A DNA stretch of 64,000 nt from assembly GCA_051025295.1 (NCBI GenBank), contig JBMGJV010000015.1, one strand, 5' to 3'. The number at the start of each line of letters is the position of its first letter. Position 1 is the first letter of the stretch. Positions 10,269 to 18,830 of this stretch are shown here, piece after piece. The notes beneath the pieces were generated by a model that saw only the letters and a list, made by a program, of their open reading frames with translations, had not been told where the DNA came from and ran no database searches. The position numbers and the translations under genes are program-made. This DNA comes from KBS-83 sp051025295. Lineage in GTDB: Bacteria; Acidobacteriota; Terriglobia; Terriglobales; Acidobacteriaceae.

Positions 10269-10319
10269 GCACCGTCCGCGGTGCAGCAGCTAAGCTACTG
10301 CAAAAGTGGTACTTAGCTG
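10269..10319. repeat. Two adjacent hairpins in an intergenic region
   Basis: GCACCG-TCCG-CGGTGC (10269-10284) is a perfect 6-bp hairpin. It is followed by CAGCTAAGCTAC (10287-10298), pairing with GTACTTAGCTG (10309-10319) with one bulge. They lie between the EamA gene and the zinc-ribbon gene, both on the minus strand. They could end EamA transcription or shape the downstream leader; there is no clear T-run. Confidence 0.4.
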
Positions 10320-10357
10320 GCCATTGATGACGGGGAGCGGGGTCGCCGCGTGGCTGG

Positions 10358-11299
10358 TTACTCGAGTGCGGCTGCTGCGGCCTCAGCCGCGGCCGGCCGG
10401 GTAGTCAGGGTGACCGCAGCGGCCAGGATCAGCCCTCCGCCAACCCATGCCAGCGGGCCCAGGCGGTCGCCGAGCAACTCGACTCCAAGGAGCGAGCCGA
10501 GTAGTGGCTCGATGTTGAGAAACACAGCCGCGCGCGACGCCGGAACGTGGTGAATACCCCAGTTCCAGAGCAGCGTGGAGCCAGCGGTGCAGAACAGCCC
10601 GGCAGCGGCCGATGCCAGCCACACAGACGAGGGCAGCCCATGCACGGGCGGCAGTCCATCGCGCCAGAAGACCCAGACGGCCATCATCAGCGCACCGGTG
10701 TAGATGCCGTACACGGTGACCACTGCGGGCGGATGGTGGCGCATCAGGCGCTTGTTGATCAGAATCCAGAACAGGGAGACGAGCAGAGCCGCAAGCACGA
10801 GAACGTCACCTAGCAGCGACGGGCCGTGCCCGCCGGATGCTCCGTGATGGCCCCCAAGGACGATCAGCGCGACGCCGGCGCTCGAGCCGACCAGCGCCAG
10901 CCATCCGATGCCGTCGAGGCGCTCGCCTGCGAACAGAGTCGCGGCCGCTCCGAGCAGCACCGGCATGCTGCCCACCATTAGTGAGGCGTGCGACACCGTG
11001 GTGAGGGACAGACCATAGAACTGGACAAGGTACTGCACTGGGATTCCCAGGAACGATGCCCAGAGCAAAACGCGCCACTCCGCCGCGGTGAAGCGGGGCC
11101 GATGCTGGAGCGCAAAGGGGATCAGCCCGATGCAGGCGAACAGGAAGCGGTAGAGCACCATGTGGCCCACGGCGAGGTGCGCGAGGACGATTTTGCCGAA
11201 GTAGAACCCAGTGCCCCAGAAGCAGCCCGCGAGCGCGCAGGCTCCATAGCCGAGCCAGTGCGTGGTCGAGCGCGCCTGTGTCATGGCGGTGGTCGGCAT
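10358..11299 (-). CDS. EamA (DMT superfamily) transporter
   Basis: Inner-membrane drug/metabolite-type transporter with two five-helix EamA repeats (about residues 17-145 and 167-300), 313 residues in all. The first repeat starts with the typical ACALAGCFWGTGFYFGKI, and the inner GSMPVLLGAAATLFAGERL matches the end-of-repeat signature M-P-V-L-...-ERL. The second repeat has NIEPLLGSLLGVELLGDRL, the same signature again. The substrate is unpredictable within this family (amino acids, nucleosides or metabolite export). The following downstream gene on the same strand is separated by hairpins. Confidence 0.87.
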   Translation of the reverse strand: MPTTAMTQARSTTHWLGYGACALAGCFWGTGFYFGKIVLAHLAVGHMVLYRFLFACIGLIPFALQHRPRFTAAEWRVLLWASFLGIPVQYLVQFYGLSLTTVSHASLMVGSMPVLLGAAATLFAGERLDGIGWLALVGSSAGVALIVLGGHHGASGGHGPSLLGDVLVLAALLVSLFWILINKRLMRHHPPAVVTVYGIYTGALMMAVWVFWRDGLPPVHGLPSSVWLASAAAGLFCTAGSTLLWNWGIHHVPASRAAVFLNIEPLLGSLLGVELLGDRLGPLAWVGGGLILAAAVTLTTRPAAAEAAAAALE

Positions 11300-11345
11300 A
11301 GCTCTACTCTAGTGGTTTGCTCCCATGGGTTTGCCCGCGAGGCGC

Positions 11346-12293
11346 TTACATCCGGATCAGGCCGGAGCGAATGACCCACAGTGACAGCGTCGCGATCACG
11401 AGCCAGAGGACGACACCCTGAATCATTGGGCGAACGCCGACCTGTCTCAGTGTGCGTTTCGAGATACCGCTGCCGATCAGAAACAGCGTGACAGAGATGC
11501 CGATGCGGCCCAGCTTCGCAAATGCAGCGAACAGGGGGGCACCCAAGGGCAGTGTCGTGTTCGCGACCGCGGCCAGGCAGAAATAGAGGATGAACCACGG
11601 CCACTGGATGCGTGCACGGCTCTTCGACGCCGCGGCCGTGACGACGGCGAGTGGCACGATCCAGAGGGCGCGCGCCAGCTTGACGGTGGTCGCGATGCGG
11701 AGCGCCTCCACCCCATAGTGAGCGGACGCGCCGACGACTGAACTCGTGTCGTGAATGGCGAGCGCCGCCCAGAGGCCGAACTGCGGCTGCGTCATGTGCA
11801 GGTAGAAGCCGATCGCCGGGAACGTCACCAGCGCGACGGCGTTCAGGGTGAAGACAGTGCCGAGTGAGGCGGTCATCTCCTCGTCATCCGCCCCGATGAT
11901 GGGCGCGATCGCGGCGATGGCACTGCCGCCGCAGATGGCCGTGCCGCAGGTGATCAGGAAGGACGCTTTGCGTCGCACCCGCAGCGCCAGACCGAGCACG
12001 GTGCCGAGCACCAGTGCCGCCGCGATGCTGATCGCCGTATAGGCGAAGCCTGCTGCCCCGGCCCGCAGCACCTCGCGCAGGTTCATGCCAAAGCCAAGCG
12101 CTACTACCGAGGCCTGCAACAGCAGGCGGGAGAGATCGCGGCTCTCCTGCGCGAACGGGTGCGCGAAGATCAGCCCAAAAGCGATGCCGCCGGCGAGCGC
12201 GACAGCAGGGGAGAGAAAGCCGGTTGCGCAAAGGATGAGCGCGATGAAGAAGATGCGCTTTGCGGCTAGCGGGTCCTGCGGGGATCGGCTCAC
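11346..12293 (-). CDS. YeiH-type putative sulfate exporter family membrane protein
   Basis: Polytopic inner-membrane protein of 315 residues of the conserved family once labelled UPF0324 (YeiH). Recognisable segments are ALGFGMNLREVLRAGA, the central CGTAICGGSAIAAIAPIIGA with the conserved CGxSAIAA pattern, and AIHDTSSVVGASAHYG. About ten hydrophobic segments are visible. Some members are annotated as sulfate or sulfonate exporters, but direct evidence is thin. The start is GTG 12293 without an obvious ribosome-binding site. It lies 46 bases upstream of the EamA gene on the same strand, so the two transporters may be co-transcribed. Confidence 0.85.
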   Translation of the reverse strand: MSRSPQDPLAAKRIFFIALILCATGFLSPAVALAGGIAFGLIFAHPFAQESRDLSRLLLQASVVALGFGMNLREVLRAGAAGFAYTAISIAAALVLGTVLGLALRVRRKASFLITCGTAICGGSAIAAIAPIIGADDEEMTASLGTVFTLNAVALVTFPAIGFYLHMTQPQFGLWAALAIHDTSSVVGASAHYGVEALRIATTVKLARALWIVPLAVVTAAASKSRARIQWPWFILYFCLAAVANTTLPLGAPLFAAFAKLGRIGISVTLFLIGSGISKRTLRQVGVRPMIQGVVLWLVIATLSLWVIRSGLIRM

Positions 12294-12428
12294 CGTGTCA
12301 CAACGCGAGCGCGGTGAACTGCCGTGTCAAGAGTAGCTGCTCTGGGTGGAGGCGCAGACCGCGCCGCCACCTCAGTACAGACCGGTATCCCTGGAGTCTC
12401 GTGCACGCTAATCACGCCTGCCGAGCCC

Positions 12429-14498
12429 TTACCAGACCCGGCACATCTGTGCCGGCGCTGGCGCCATGGGCTGCCCCACCTTGCATCCGAAGGTCTGCGC
12501 GAACTCCGGCATGTTCAGGATGACGCCTTTGACGCGGAGTGCGTCGGGCGAATGGGGATCGGTCTGCACAGAGAGCCGCAGCAGCTCTGGCCGCTCATCC
12601 GAGCACCAGTTCTGCGCCCAACCGAGAAAGATCTCCTGCTTCGGCGTGTAGCCAGTCTGGTCTTTTGCATCGAGCGAGCGCCCGTGCTGCGCGGCATCGG
12701 CCACCAGCGCCATCCACGCCAGTCGCAGGCCGCCATTGTCGGCTGTGTTTTCGCCGAGGGTGAGCTTGCCGTTCACATGCAGATCGTCCACTGCGACGAA
12801 GCTGCTGTATTCCTTCACGACGCAGTCCGTCCGCTCGTCGAACTGCTTTGCGTCTTCCGGCGTCCACCAGTCGCGCAGATTGCCCTGCGCGTCGAACTTG
12901 CGACCTTCGTCGTCGAAGCCGTGCGTCAGCTCATGGCCAACGACTGCGCCGATGTGGCCGTAGTTGGTCGCATCGCTCGCGCTACGGTCGTAGAACGAAG
13001 GCTGCAGAATGCCCGCCGGGAAGTTGATGTCGTTCATCGTCGGATCGTAGTAGGCGTTCACGGTGGGCGGCGTCATCCCCCACTCCAGCTTGTCGACCGG
13101 TTTGCCGATCTTGTGCAGTTCGTAGTCGGTGTTGAACTCGCGCGCATGCACGGTATTGCTGAAGGGCTCAGCCGCTGCGACCTGCAGGCTCGAGTAGTCG
13201 CGCCACTTGCTCGGGTAGCCGATCTTGTCGACCACGGCGGCCAGCTTCTCGTGTGCCTTCGCTCGCGTCGCCGGGCTCATCCACGTGAGTTGGTCGAGAT
13301 CGTGGTTCATCGCGGCTCCGATCTGCCTCACCTCGTCCGAGGTGCGGGCTTTGCTGTCGCCGGGGAAGTACTTTGCGACATACGACTTGCCCAGCAACTC
13401 ACCCAGATTCTTGTCTGAAGAATCGACACAGCGCTTCCAGCGCGCCTGCTGCTCGGGTATGCCCTGAAGCTTGTGGCTGTAAAAGTCGAATTGCTCGTCA
13501 TCGAACGCCTTTGGGAGCTGGCTCGCGAAGGCATCGACAAGGTGAACGCGCATGTACGCCTTCAGCGTGTCGAGATCGGTGGAAGTGAGCAGCGGATCAA
13601 GGCCCGCGAAGAAGCCGGGGTTCGCCACGTTCAGGTCTGTGATGGCCGGTACGCCGGCTGCTTTCAGCAACTCCGACATATGCAGGTTCGGCGTGTCGGC
13701 GGCGAGCTTCGCGAGCGGCTCCTTGTGGTACACCACATCAGGATTCCGCCGCTCGACGTTGCCCATCGAGAGCTTGGCGAGCGAGGTCTCGAACGCGAGA
13801 ATCGCATCGGCGTGCCGAGTGACATCGGCGGGTGGTTCCCCAAGCAGCTTCAGCACGTTCGCGATGTGCTGCTTGTATTGCTGGCGCAGTGTTTCGTCCT
13901 GCGCGCCGGTGCGGAGGTAGTAGTCCTTCTCGGGCAGGCCAAGACCGCCCTGGTCTACGGCGGCGATCTCCTGGCCTGCGTTCTTGAAGTCCGGTTCGGG
14001 ACCGAGGCTCAGAAAGACGTTTACGTCGAGGCGGCCCAGGTGCGCGATCTCTGGCGGCAGCTCTGTCGCGGAGCGAAGTGCGGCGATCCGGTCGAGCTCC
14101 GGCTGAATCGGCGCGAGCCCTGCCTTCTCGATGCGGTCTGTGGCCATGCAGCTCGAGTAGTAGTCGCCGATCTTCTGATTGTCCGAGCCGGGCGCGCCAT
14201 GCGCAGCGGCGGCTGTATCGAGCAATCCGTGCAGGGCCTGCTGGTTGAACTCGTACAAATTGGTGAACTGGTTGGAAGCGGGCAAGTCTGCGGAGATGGG
14301 ATGCTGCTTCGCGTAGTTGCCGCAGGCGTATTTGTAGAAGTCGACGCAAGGATCGGCAGTGGTGTCCATGGCGGACCTGTCGAAGCCCGGGTTGGTGCGG
14401 ACAGTTGCTGCGGTCTGCGCAAATGTAACTACAGATGCAGCAGAAGCGAAGGTCAGAGCTGCGCAGGCGAAGCGCAGGACAGAGCGGTATTGCAACAC
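12429..14498 (-). CDS. M13 family (neprilysin-like) zinc metallopeptidase, copy 1
   Basis: Secreted zinc endopeptidase of the neprilysin/PepO family, expected in the periplasm or outside the cell, cutting small peptides. From GTG 14498 (689 residues, AGGAG 7 bases upstream) it has a signal peptide ending near VTFAQT. The M13 N-domain begins at DTTADPCVDFYKYACG. The zinc motif is GHELTHGFDDEG, near residue 518. The third ligand is in GENTADNGGL, and the diagnostic C-terminus is CRVW. It is followed in sequence by, and transcribed just after, a paralogue (copy 2 at 14534-16606, 35 bases upstream), an apparent tandem duplication. Confidence 0.92.
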   Translation of the reverse strand: MLQYRSVLRFACAALTFASAASVVTFAQTAATVRTNPGFDRSAMDTTADPCVDFYKYACGNYAKQHPISADLPASNQFTNLYEFNQQALHGLLDTAAAAHGAPGSDNQKIGDYYSSCMATDRIEKAGLAPIQPELDRIAALRSATELPPEIAHLGRLDVNVFLSLGPEPDFKNAGQEIAAVDQGGLGLPEKDYYLRTGAQDETLRQQYKQHIANVLKLLGEPPADVTRHADAILAFETSLAKLSMGNVERRNPDVVYHKEPLAKLAADTPNLHMSELLKAAGVPAITDLNVANPGFFAGLDPLLTSTDLDTLKAYMRVHLVDAFASQLPKAFDDEQFDFYSHKLQGIPEQQARWKRCVDSSDKNLGELLGKSYVAKYFPGDSKARTSDEVRQIGAAMNHDLDQLTWMSPATRAKAHEKLAAVVDKIGYPSKWRDYSSLQVAAAEPFSNTVHAREFNTDYELHKIGKPVDKLEWGMTPPTVNAYYDPTMNDINFPAGILQPSFYDRSASDATNYGHIGAVVGHELTHGFDDEGRKFDAQGNLRDWWTPEDAKQFDERTDCVVKEYSSFVAVDDLHVNGKLTLGENTADNGGLRLAWMALVADAAQHGRSLDAKDQTGYTPKQEIFLGWAQNWCSDERPELLRLSVQTDPHSPDALRVKGVILNMPEFAQTFGCKVGQPMAPAPAQMCRVW

Positions 14499-14533
14499 GG
14501 GGATCTCCTCGATGGAACTGTTTGCGATGGGGC

Positions 14534-16606
14534 TTACCAGATGCTGCAGCGCTGCTGCGGCGCCATGGCCTGACCGGGCTTGCACTGGAAGGCTTGCTGA
14601 AACTCGGGCAGATCCATCACCACACCGTTCACGCGGTACTCTTCGGGCGAGTGTGGGTCAGCCTGCACGCGGACGCGCATCTCCTCTGGGCGTGAATGCG
14701 AGCACCAGCTCTGCGCGTAAGCGGTGAAGAACTGCTGTGCAGGCGTCATGCCGGCGAGATCGGGATCAGGCTTCCCGCCCTGCTGCAGCTTCTGCTGCCA
14801 TGCCAGGTAGCCCAGCCGCACGCCGCCGATGTCCGCGATGTTCTCGCCCAGGGTTAGCCGGCCATTCACATGCAGGTCATCCACTGCAACGAATTTGCTG
14901 TACTCATCGGCCACGCAATCGGCACGCTGCTTGAACTTCTGCTCATCCGTCGCGGTCCACCATTGATGGAAGTTGCCGTGACCGTCGAACTGGCGGCCCT
15001 CGTCATCGAAGCCGTGCGTCAGCTCGTGGCCTTCGAGACCACCGCCCTCTCCGTAGTTCACGGCATCGCCCATCTGCGGGTCGTAGTAGGGCGGCTGCAG
15101 AATGCCGGCGGGAAAGTTTGTGGTGTTCGCCTGCGGATTGTAGTAGGCGTTGACGGTGGGCGGGCTCATCGACCACTCGAGCTTGTCGGTGGGCTTGCCG
15201 ATCTTGCTGAGCTCGTGGTGCAGTTCGAAGCCACCCACACGCTCGATGTTGCCCGCTGCATCGCCGCGGACGATTTTCAGGTTCGAGTAGTCGCGCCAGT
15301 GATCGGGATAGCCGACTTTGTTGGTTACCGCATGCAGCTTTTCTTCTGCCTGCGCTTTGGTGGTGGGGCTCATCCAGTCGAGCGTCTGGATATCGCGGCC
15401 CATCGCGGCCTCGATGTTCTGGAGAATCTCCAGATTGCGCGCCTTGTCTTCGGGGCTGAACCGCTGGGCAACGTAAACGCGACCCAGAGCCTCCCCGAGC
15501 CCGTGATCCGTTGCGCTGACGCAGCGCTTCCAGCGTTCGCGCTGCTCTGGTTGACCGGAGAGCGTCTTGCCGTAGAACGCGAAGCTTTCCGCATCGAGCG
15601 CGGCAGGCAGACCGATGCCCGGGACGGAGCGCAGCACATCCCAGCGAAGCAGCGACTGGAGCGTCGGCAGCTGGGTCTGCGCAAGGGTCGTGTTTAACGC
15701 GTCAAAGTAGGCCGGCGTTGCGACGTTCAGCGAGGTGAAGACAGGTGTCTGCAAGGCCTTGGTGTACTGGCTCACGTCGAATCTGCTGAGCTGCGTGCGA
15801 AAGTTTGCAAGTTCAGTCGGGTGGTAGAGCTTGCCGGGATCCCGCAACTCGACCGGGCTCAGTGACGCGGTCGCGAGCCTGGTTTCGAGCGCGAGCACCT
15901 GCTCGGCATCCCGCTTCGCATCCGCAACCGGCTCACCGGCCAGCGTGAATGTACGCGCGATGTGATTGACATACTCCTGGCGCAGCTTCAGTGAGGCGGC
16001 GTCCGAGCGCAGGTAATAACCCCGCTCGGGCAGACCCAACTCTGGCTGCCTCACCAGCGCGATCATGCGGCTTGCATCCTTGAAGTCTTCGTCGCTGCTG
16101 AGATCGAACAAAGTCGTGATGCCGGCCTGGTCGAGGCTGGCCATCAAGGGCGCGAGGTCATGCAGGCTGCTCAGTTGCGCGATGCGGTCCAGCAGCGGCT
16201 GCAATGGTTTGAGACCAGCGCGTTCGATGGCTGCGGTGTCCATGCAGCTGGCGTAGAAATCGCCGATCTTCTGCGTGTCCGCATCGCGGGTGCTGCTCGG
16301 GTCGCTGGCCTTCTCGAGAATGGCCTTGAGGATGAGGTCGTTGTCTTCACTCAACTGCGTGTCGACGCCGTAGGAGGAGCGATCGGCGGGTATGGGATAG
16401 CGCTTCAGCCAAGTGCCGCAGGCGTACTGGAAGAAGTTCACGCAGGGATCGGCCGAGGTGTCGCGCAGCGACGGGTCAAGCCCGTGCAACTGCACGCGTG
16501 TCTGCTCGCTGACGGCGCTCTGGGCCTGCGCGGAGAGGCTGGGAGCGGCGGAGAAGGCAACCAGAAAGGACGAGGCGACGACGAATACGGAGAGGCGGCG
16601 GCCCAT
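14534..16606 (-). CDS. M13 family (neprilysin-like) zinc metallopeptidase, copy 2
   Basis: Paralogue of the adjacent M13 peptidase, with the same layout. There is a signal peptide (VFVVASSFLVAFSAAPSLSA), then DTSADPCVNFFQYACG. The zinc motif GHELTHGFDDEG is near residue 525, the GENIADIGGV glutamate ligand follows, and the C-terminus ends CSIW. ATG 16606 is chosen over TTG 16627 because it sets the signal peptide correctly, although the AAGGAG lies about 13 bases away. It is 690 residues long. It probably heads a two-gene operon with copy 1 and is divergent from the unknown exported protein at 16732. The two may differ in substrate; the N-domains are clearly diverged. Confidence 0.92.
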   Translation of the reverse strand: MGRRLSVFVVASSFLVAFSAAPSLSAQAQSAVSEQTRVQLHGLDPSLRDTSADPCVNFFQYACGTWLKRYPIPADRSSYGVDTQLSEDNDLILKAILEKASDPSSTRDADTQKIGDFYASCMDTAAIERAGLKPLQPLLDRIAQLSSLHDLAPLMASLDQAGITTLFDLSSDEDFKDASRMIALVRQPELGLPERGYYLRSDAASLKLRQEYVNHIARTFTLAGEPVADAKRDAEQVLALETRLATASLSPVELRDPGKLYHPTELANFRTQLSRFDVSQYTKALQTPVFTSLNVATPAYFDALNTTLAQTQLPTLQSLLRWDVLRSVPGIGLPAALDAESFAFYGKTLSGQPEQRERWKRCVSATDHGLGEALGRVYVAQRFSPEDKARNLEILQNIEAAMGRDIQTLDWMSPTTKAQAEEKLHAVTNKVGYPDHWRDYSNLKIVRGDAAGNIERVGGFELHHELSKIGKPTDKLEWSMSPPTVNAYYNPQANTTNFPAGILQPPYYDPQMGDAVNYGEGGGLEGHELTHGFDDEGRQFDGHGNFHQWWTATDEQKFKQRADCVADEYSKFVAVDDLHVNGRLTLGENIADIGGVRLGYLAWQQKLQQGGKPDPDLAGMTPAQQFFTAYAQSWCSHSRPEEMRVRVQADPHSPEEYRVNGVVMDLPEFQQAFQCKPGQAMAPQQRCSIW

Positions 16607-16731
16607 GTGTGAAAGGCACTCCTTCAAAGGGAAACCAGAACAGCCGGAGACGCCAATGAAACGGCTTCAAACGGCCAAAGTCAAATAGCTGGCGCGCGCC
16701 GGGGCCGGGCCGGTTGTAGCAAAATGAAGAG

Positions 16732-18006
16732 GTGCGACGCCCTGCGCAGTTCGTGGCACGTTGGCCAGCTTCCGGCCTGGCCGGTTTGCTCGTCCTGCTG
16801 CTCCTGCCACTGCGGGCCGTGCCCGCCAGCCGACCACGCGAGAGCGGTCCGAAGCCGGTGCTGCGCATTCCGGTCGATGCGCTGGGCTACCGCGTTCCGG
16901 GCAAGCTCTATCTACTGTCGGGTTACACGTCGTCGTCGCTCGACTTCCTGGATGCAACACATCTGCTGCTCACCTTCCGGCGACCGCACCTGCTGACGCG
17001 CGAGCCAGAGTCCGTTGGCCTGGACCAGGTGGTGCAGGCAGACGTGCTCGAGCTGCCGGGTGGTCGCGTTGTGGCTGAGAAAGAGTGGGTTCTGCGGGAT
17101 CGCGGCCGCTACGTGTGGCGGCTGGGCGAGGGTCGTGCGCTGGTGCGCATCGGCTCACGGCTCTTTGAGACCGGCGACGACCTGGAAATGCGGCCGGTCT
17201 TTGATTCGCCCAGCCACCTGAAGCTTGTTGAGGCATCGCCCGATGGCGAGCTGCTGCTGATCGAAAGCGAACGGGAGCGGCATACCCCGGAGCAGCATCG
17301 TCAGCTGGTGCTGCATGCCGAGCTGATAGGCGCCGACCCGCCCGCGGAGGACGTGGAGATCCGGCTGGCGCGCCTGGACGAGAAGCGGCTCCTGATGAGC
17401 GCGCGTGCCGACCAGGTCGGTGACCTGCCTGCCACCCTGAACGGATATTTGGGGCAGGTGAAGACAGGCGAGCAGCACTGGGCGATCCGCTTCCACCCAT
17501 TCTCAAAGCCGCAGCCAGACCCTGGCCAGGTCGTCACGCAAGTCGACTCAACCTGCGCGCCGGAGGAGAAGGTGCTGAGCGAGCAGAGCGTCCTTGTGCT
17601 CACCTGTCCGCCGAAGCACAATGACCGTTTCGTCGAGGTCTACACGCTGAGCGGGCAAAAGCTGTGGGATGGACGATGGCAGTCGAACTTCACCTGGCCG
17701 GCATTTCGCGTATCAGCCAATAGCGCAAGTGTGGCGATCTCATGGCTGGCGATCAACCGGCCGGTGGGCTCGCAGGAGTCGATCGATGATGAATCGGTGC
17801 AGACGCAGGTGCTGACGGTGCTGGATGCCCACACAGGAGCGCTGCGCCTGGGGCTGGCGGTCGACCCGATCGTGTCCGCAGGCGCGAACTTCGCGCTGTC
17901 CGGGGACGGGAACCGGCTGGCGGTGATCAACAAGGGAGCAGTCGAGATCTACGACCTGCCGACACCCGCGGCAGCCCCGACGGGGAACCAACGGGCAGCA
18001 AAGTAG
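16732..18006 (+). CDS. Exported protein of unknown function, beta-propeller-like
   Basis: I do not recognise a named family. The 424-residue product starts with a signal-peptide-like segment (LAGLLVLLLLPLRAVPA, residues 16-32). It continues with repeating short beta-strand patterns of the WD/YVTN type (LLLTFRRPHLL, KLVEASPDGELLLIESE, FALSGDGNRLAVINKGAVEIYDL), which suggest a periplasmic propeller. Proteins of this sort, beginning with a VLRIPVDALGY-like motif, seem frequent in acidobacteria as lone genes. GTG 16732 has only a marginal ribosome-binding site. It is divergent from the M13 pair and convergent with rpsT. Confidence 0.65.
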   Translation: MRRPAQFVARWPASGLAGLLVLLLLPLRAVPASRPRESGPKPVLRIPVDALGYRVPGKLYLLSGYTSSSLDFLDATHLLLTFRRPHLLTREPESVGLDQVVQADVLELPGGRVVAEKEWVLRDRGRYVWRLGEGRALVRIGSRLFETGDDLEMRPVFDSPSHLKLVEASPDGELLLIESERERHTPEQHRQLVLHAELIGADPPAEDVEIRLARLDEKRLLMSARADQVGDLPATLNGYLGQVKTGEQHWAIRFHPFSKPQPDPGQVVTQVDSTCAPEEKVLSEQSVLVLTCPPKHNDRFVEVYTLSGQKLWDGRWQSNFTWPAFRVSANSASVAISWLAINRPVGSQESIDDESVQTQVLTVLDAHTGALRLGLAVDPIVSAGANFALSGDGNRLAVINKGAVEIYDLPTPAAAPTGNQRAAK

Positions 18007-18065
18007 GCAGTGCGGGTGCGGGACTGTCGGTGTTGACCGGGGCGGCGGGGTGCCGCCCGGCGCTG

Positions 18066-18341
18066 CTAGGCGGCCTTGGTGACGATGGCCTTCACGCGCG
18101 CATTGAGGCGGCTCTTGTAGCGCGACGCGGTGTTCTTGTGCAGGATGCCCTTCTGCACGCTCTTGTCGAGCGCGGAGACTGTGGCGCGATACTGGGTTGC
18201 GACGCCCTGGGCATCGCCCTTCTGCAGAGCCTCACGGAGTGCTCGCAGGCTGGAACGGACGCGGCTCTTGTTGGCGCGGTTGACCGTGGTCTTGCGCTCC
18301 GTCTGACGGGCGCGCTTCAGCGATGAAACGTGATTAGCCAT
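18066..18341 (-). CDS. rpsT: 30S ribosomal protein S20
   Basis: Primary-binding protein of the 30S subunit that contacts 16S rRNA helices 9 and 44. It is small (91 residues), highly basic and helical. It begins MANHVSSLKRARQTERK, the universal S20 opening, and has the conserved stretch GILHKNTASRYKSRL. AAGGAAG precedes the ATG by a normal distance. It is monocistronic, with its own promoter upstream at 18444-18473. Confidence 0.96.
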   Translation of the reverse strand: MANHVSSLKRARQTERKTTVNRANKSRVRSSLRALREALQKGDAQGVATQYRATVSALDKSVQKGILHKNTASRYKSRLNARVKAIVTKAA

Positions 18342-18443
18342 CTGCTTCCTTGCTCAGAACCTGTTGGAAATCTCTGGAGCTATGTCCAGGAGTTGCAGGC
18401 GATGCACACGGTTGGACCCACGCCGCATCCGCCGCAAGCACTT

Positions 18444-18473
18444 AGTGTACCTGCGGGCGCTTGAACGGGTCAA
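18444..18473 (-). promoter_or_regulatory. Probable sigma-70-type promoter of rpsT
   Basis: On the minus strand TTGACC (18473-18468) and TACACT (18449-18444) are separated by 18 bases. Transcription would begin near 18437, leaving a leader of about 96 bases (18342-18437) with a short CTGGA/TCCAG hairpin at 18374-18389; S20 is known to control its own translation in E. coli. The stretch 18474-18616, between this promoter and that of phoH, shows nothing I can identify. Confidence 0.5.
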
Positions 18474-18616
18474 TCCGGCGTTGACCGGGGCCTGGTGGAC
18501 TGCATCCGAGGACGGGCATGTGCATCCAAAAAGGAGTCTGGAGCGGGATTGGAGAACGCACGAGGAGCTCTTTCCCGATATCGCGGAGTGTTGAGAAACA
18601 TTCATCACTTTGATCG

Positions 18617-18645
18617 TTGACGCTCCAGGCGGGAGGGGCTAGTCT
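18617..18645 (+). promoter_or_regulatory. Probable promoter of the phoH-ybeY-corC-era cluster
   Basis: TTGACG (18617-18622) and TAGTCT (18640-18645) with an exact 17-base spacer, on the plus strand. Transcription would start near 18652, about 180 bases before the phoH start. The leader (18652-18830) is GC-rich and holds an AGGAGG element at 18813-18818, but I see no known riboswitch in it. Confidence 0.5.
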
Positions 18646-18830
18646 TTGCGCATCCGAGGGATTTTCCATCGCGGAGAGCACCGGGCAGGGCGGCCAAACG
18701 TCCATCCTGAGTGCGCCGATGTGATGCCCAGGCAGCCTGTCTCCCCGTCCACGAAAGCCACTACCACGCACGCAGCCGCAGCCCCTTGGCTTCTGAGGAC
18801 GCATGGGGTCGCAGGAGGTCCATTCTCCGC

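Noticed and set aside
12324..13418. 364-codon frame antisense to the M13 gene copy 1
   Set aside because: Shadow of a coding gene on the other strand, with Val/Arg-rich composition and no motif.
13473..14573. 366-codon frame antisense to the same M13 gene
   Set aside because: Another shadow frame; the minus-strand peptidase motifs are unambiguous.
18364..18594. 76-codon plus-strand frame between rpsT and phoH
   Set aside because: No ribosome-binding site or recognisable motif, and it overlaps the rpsT promoter and leader.
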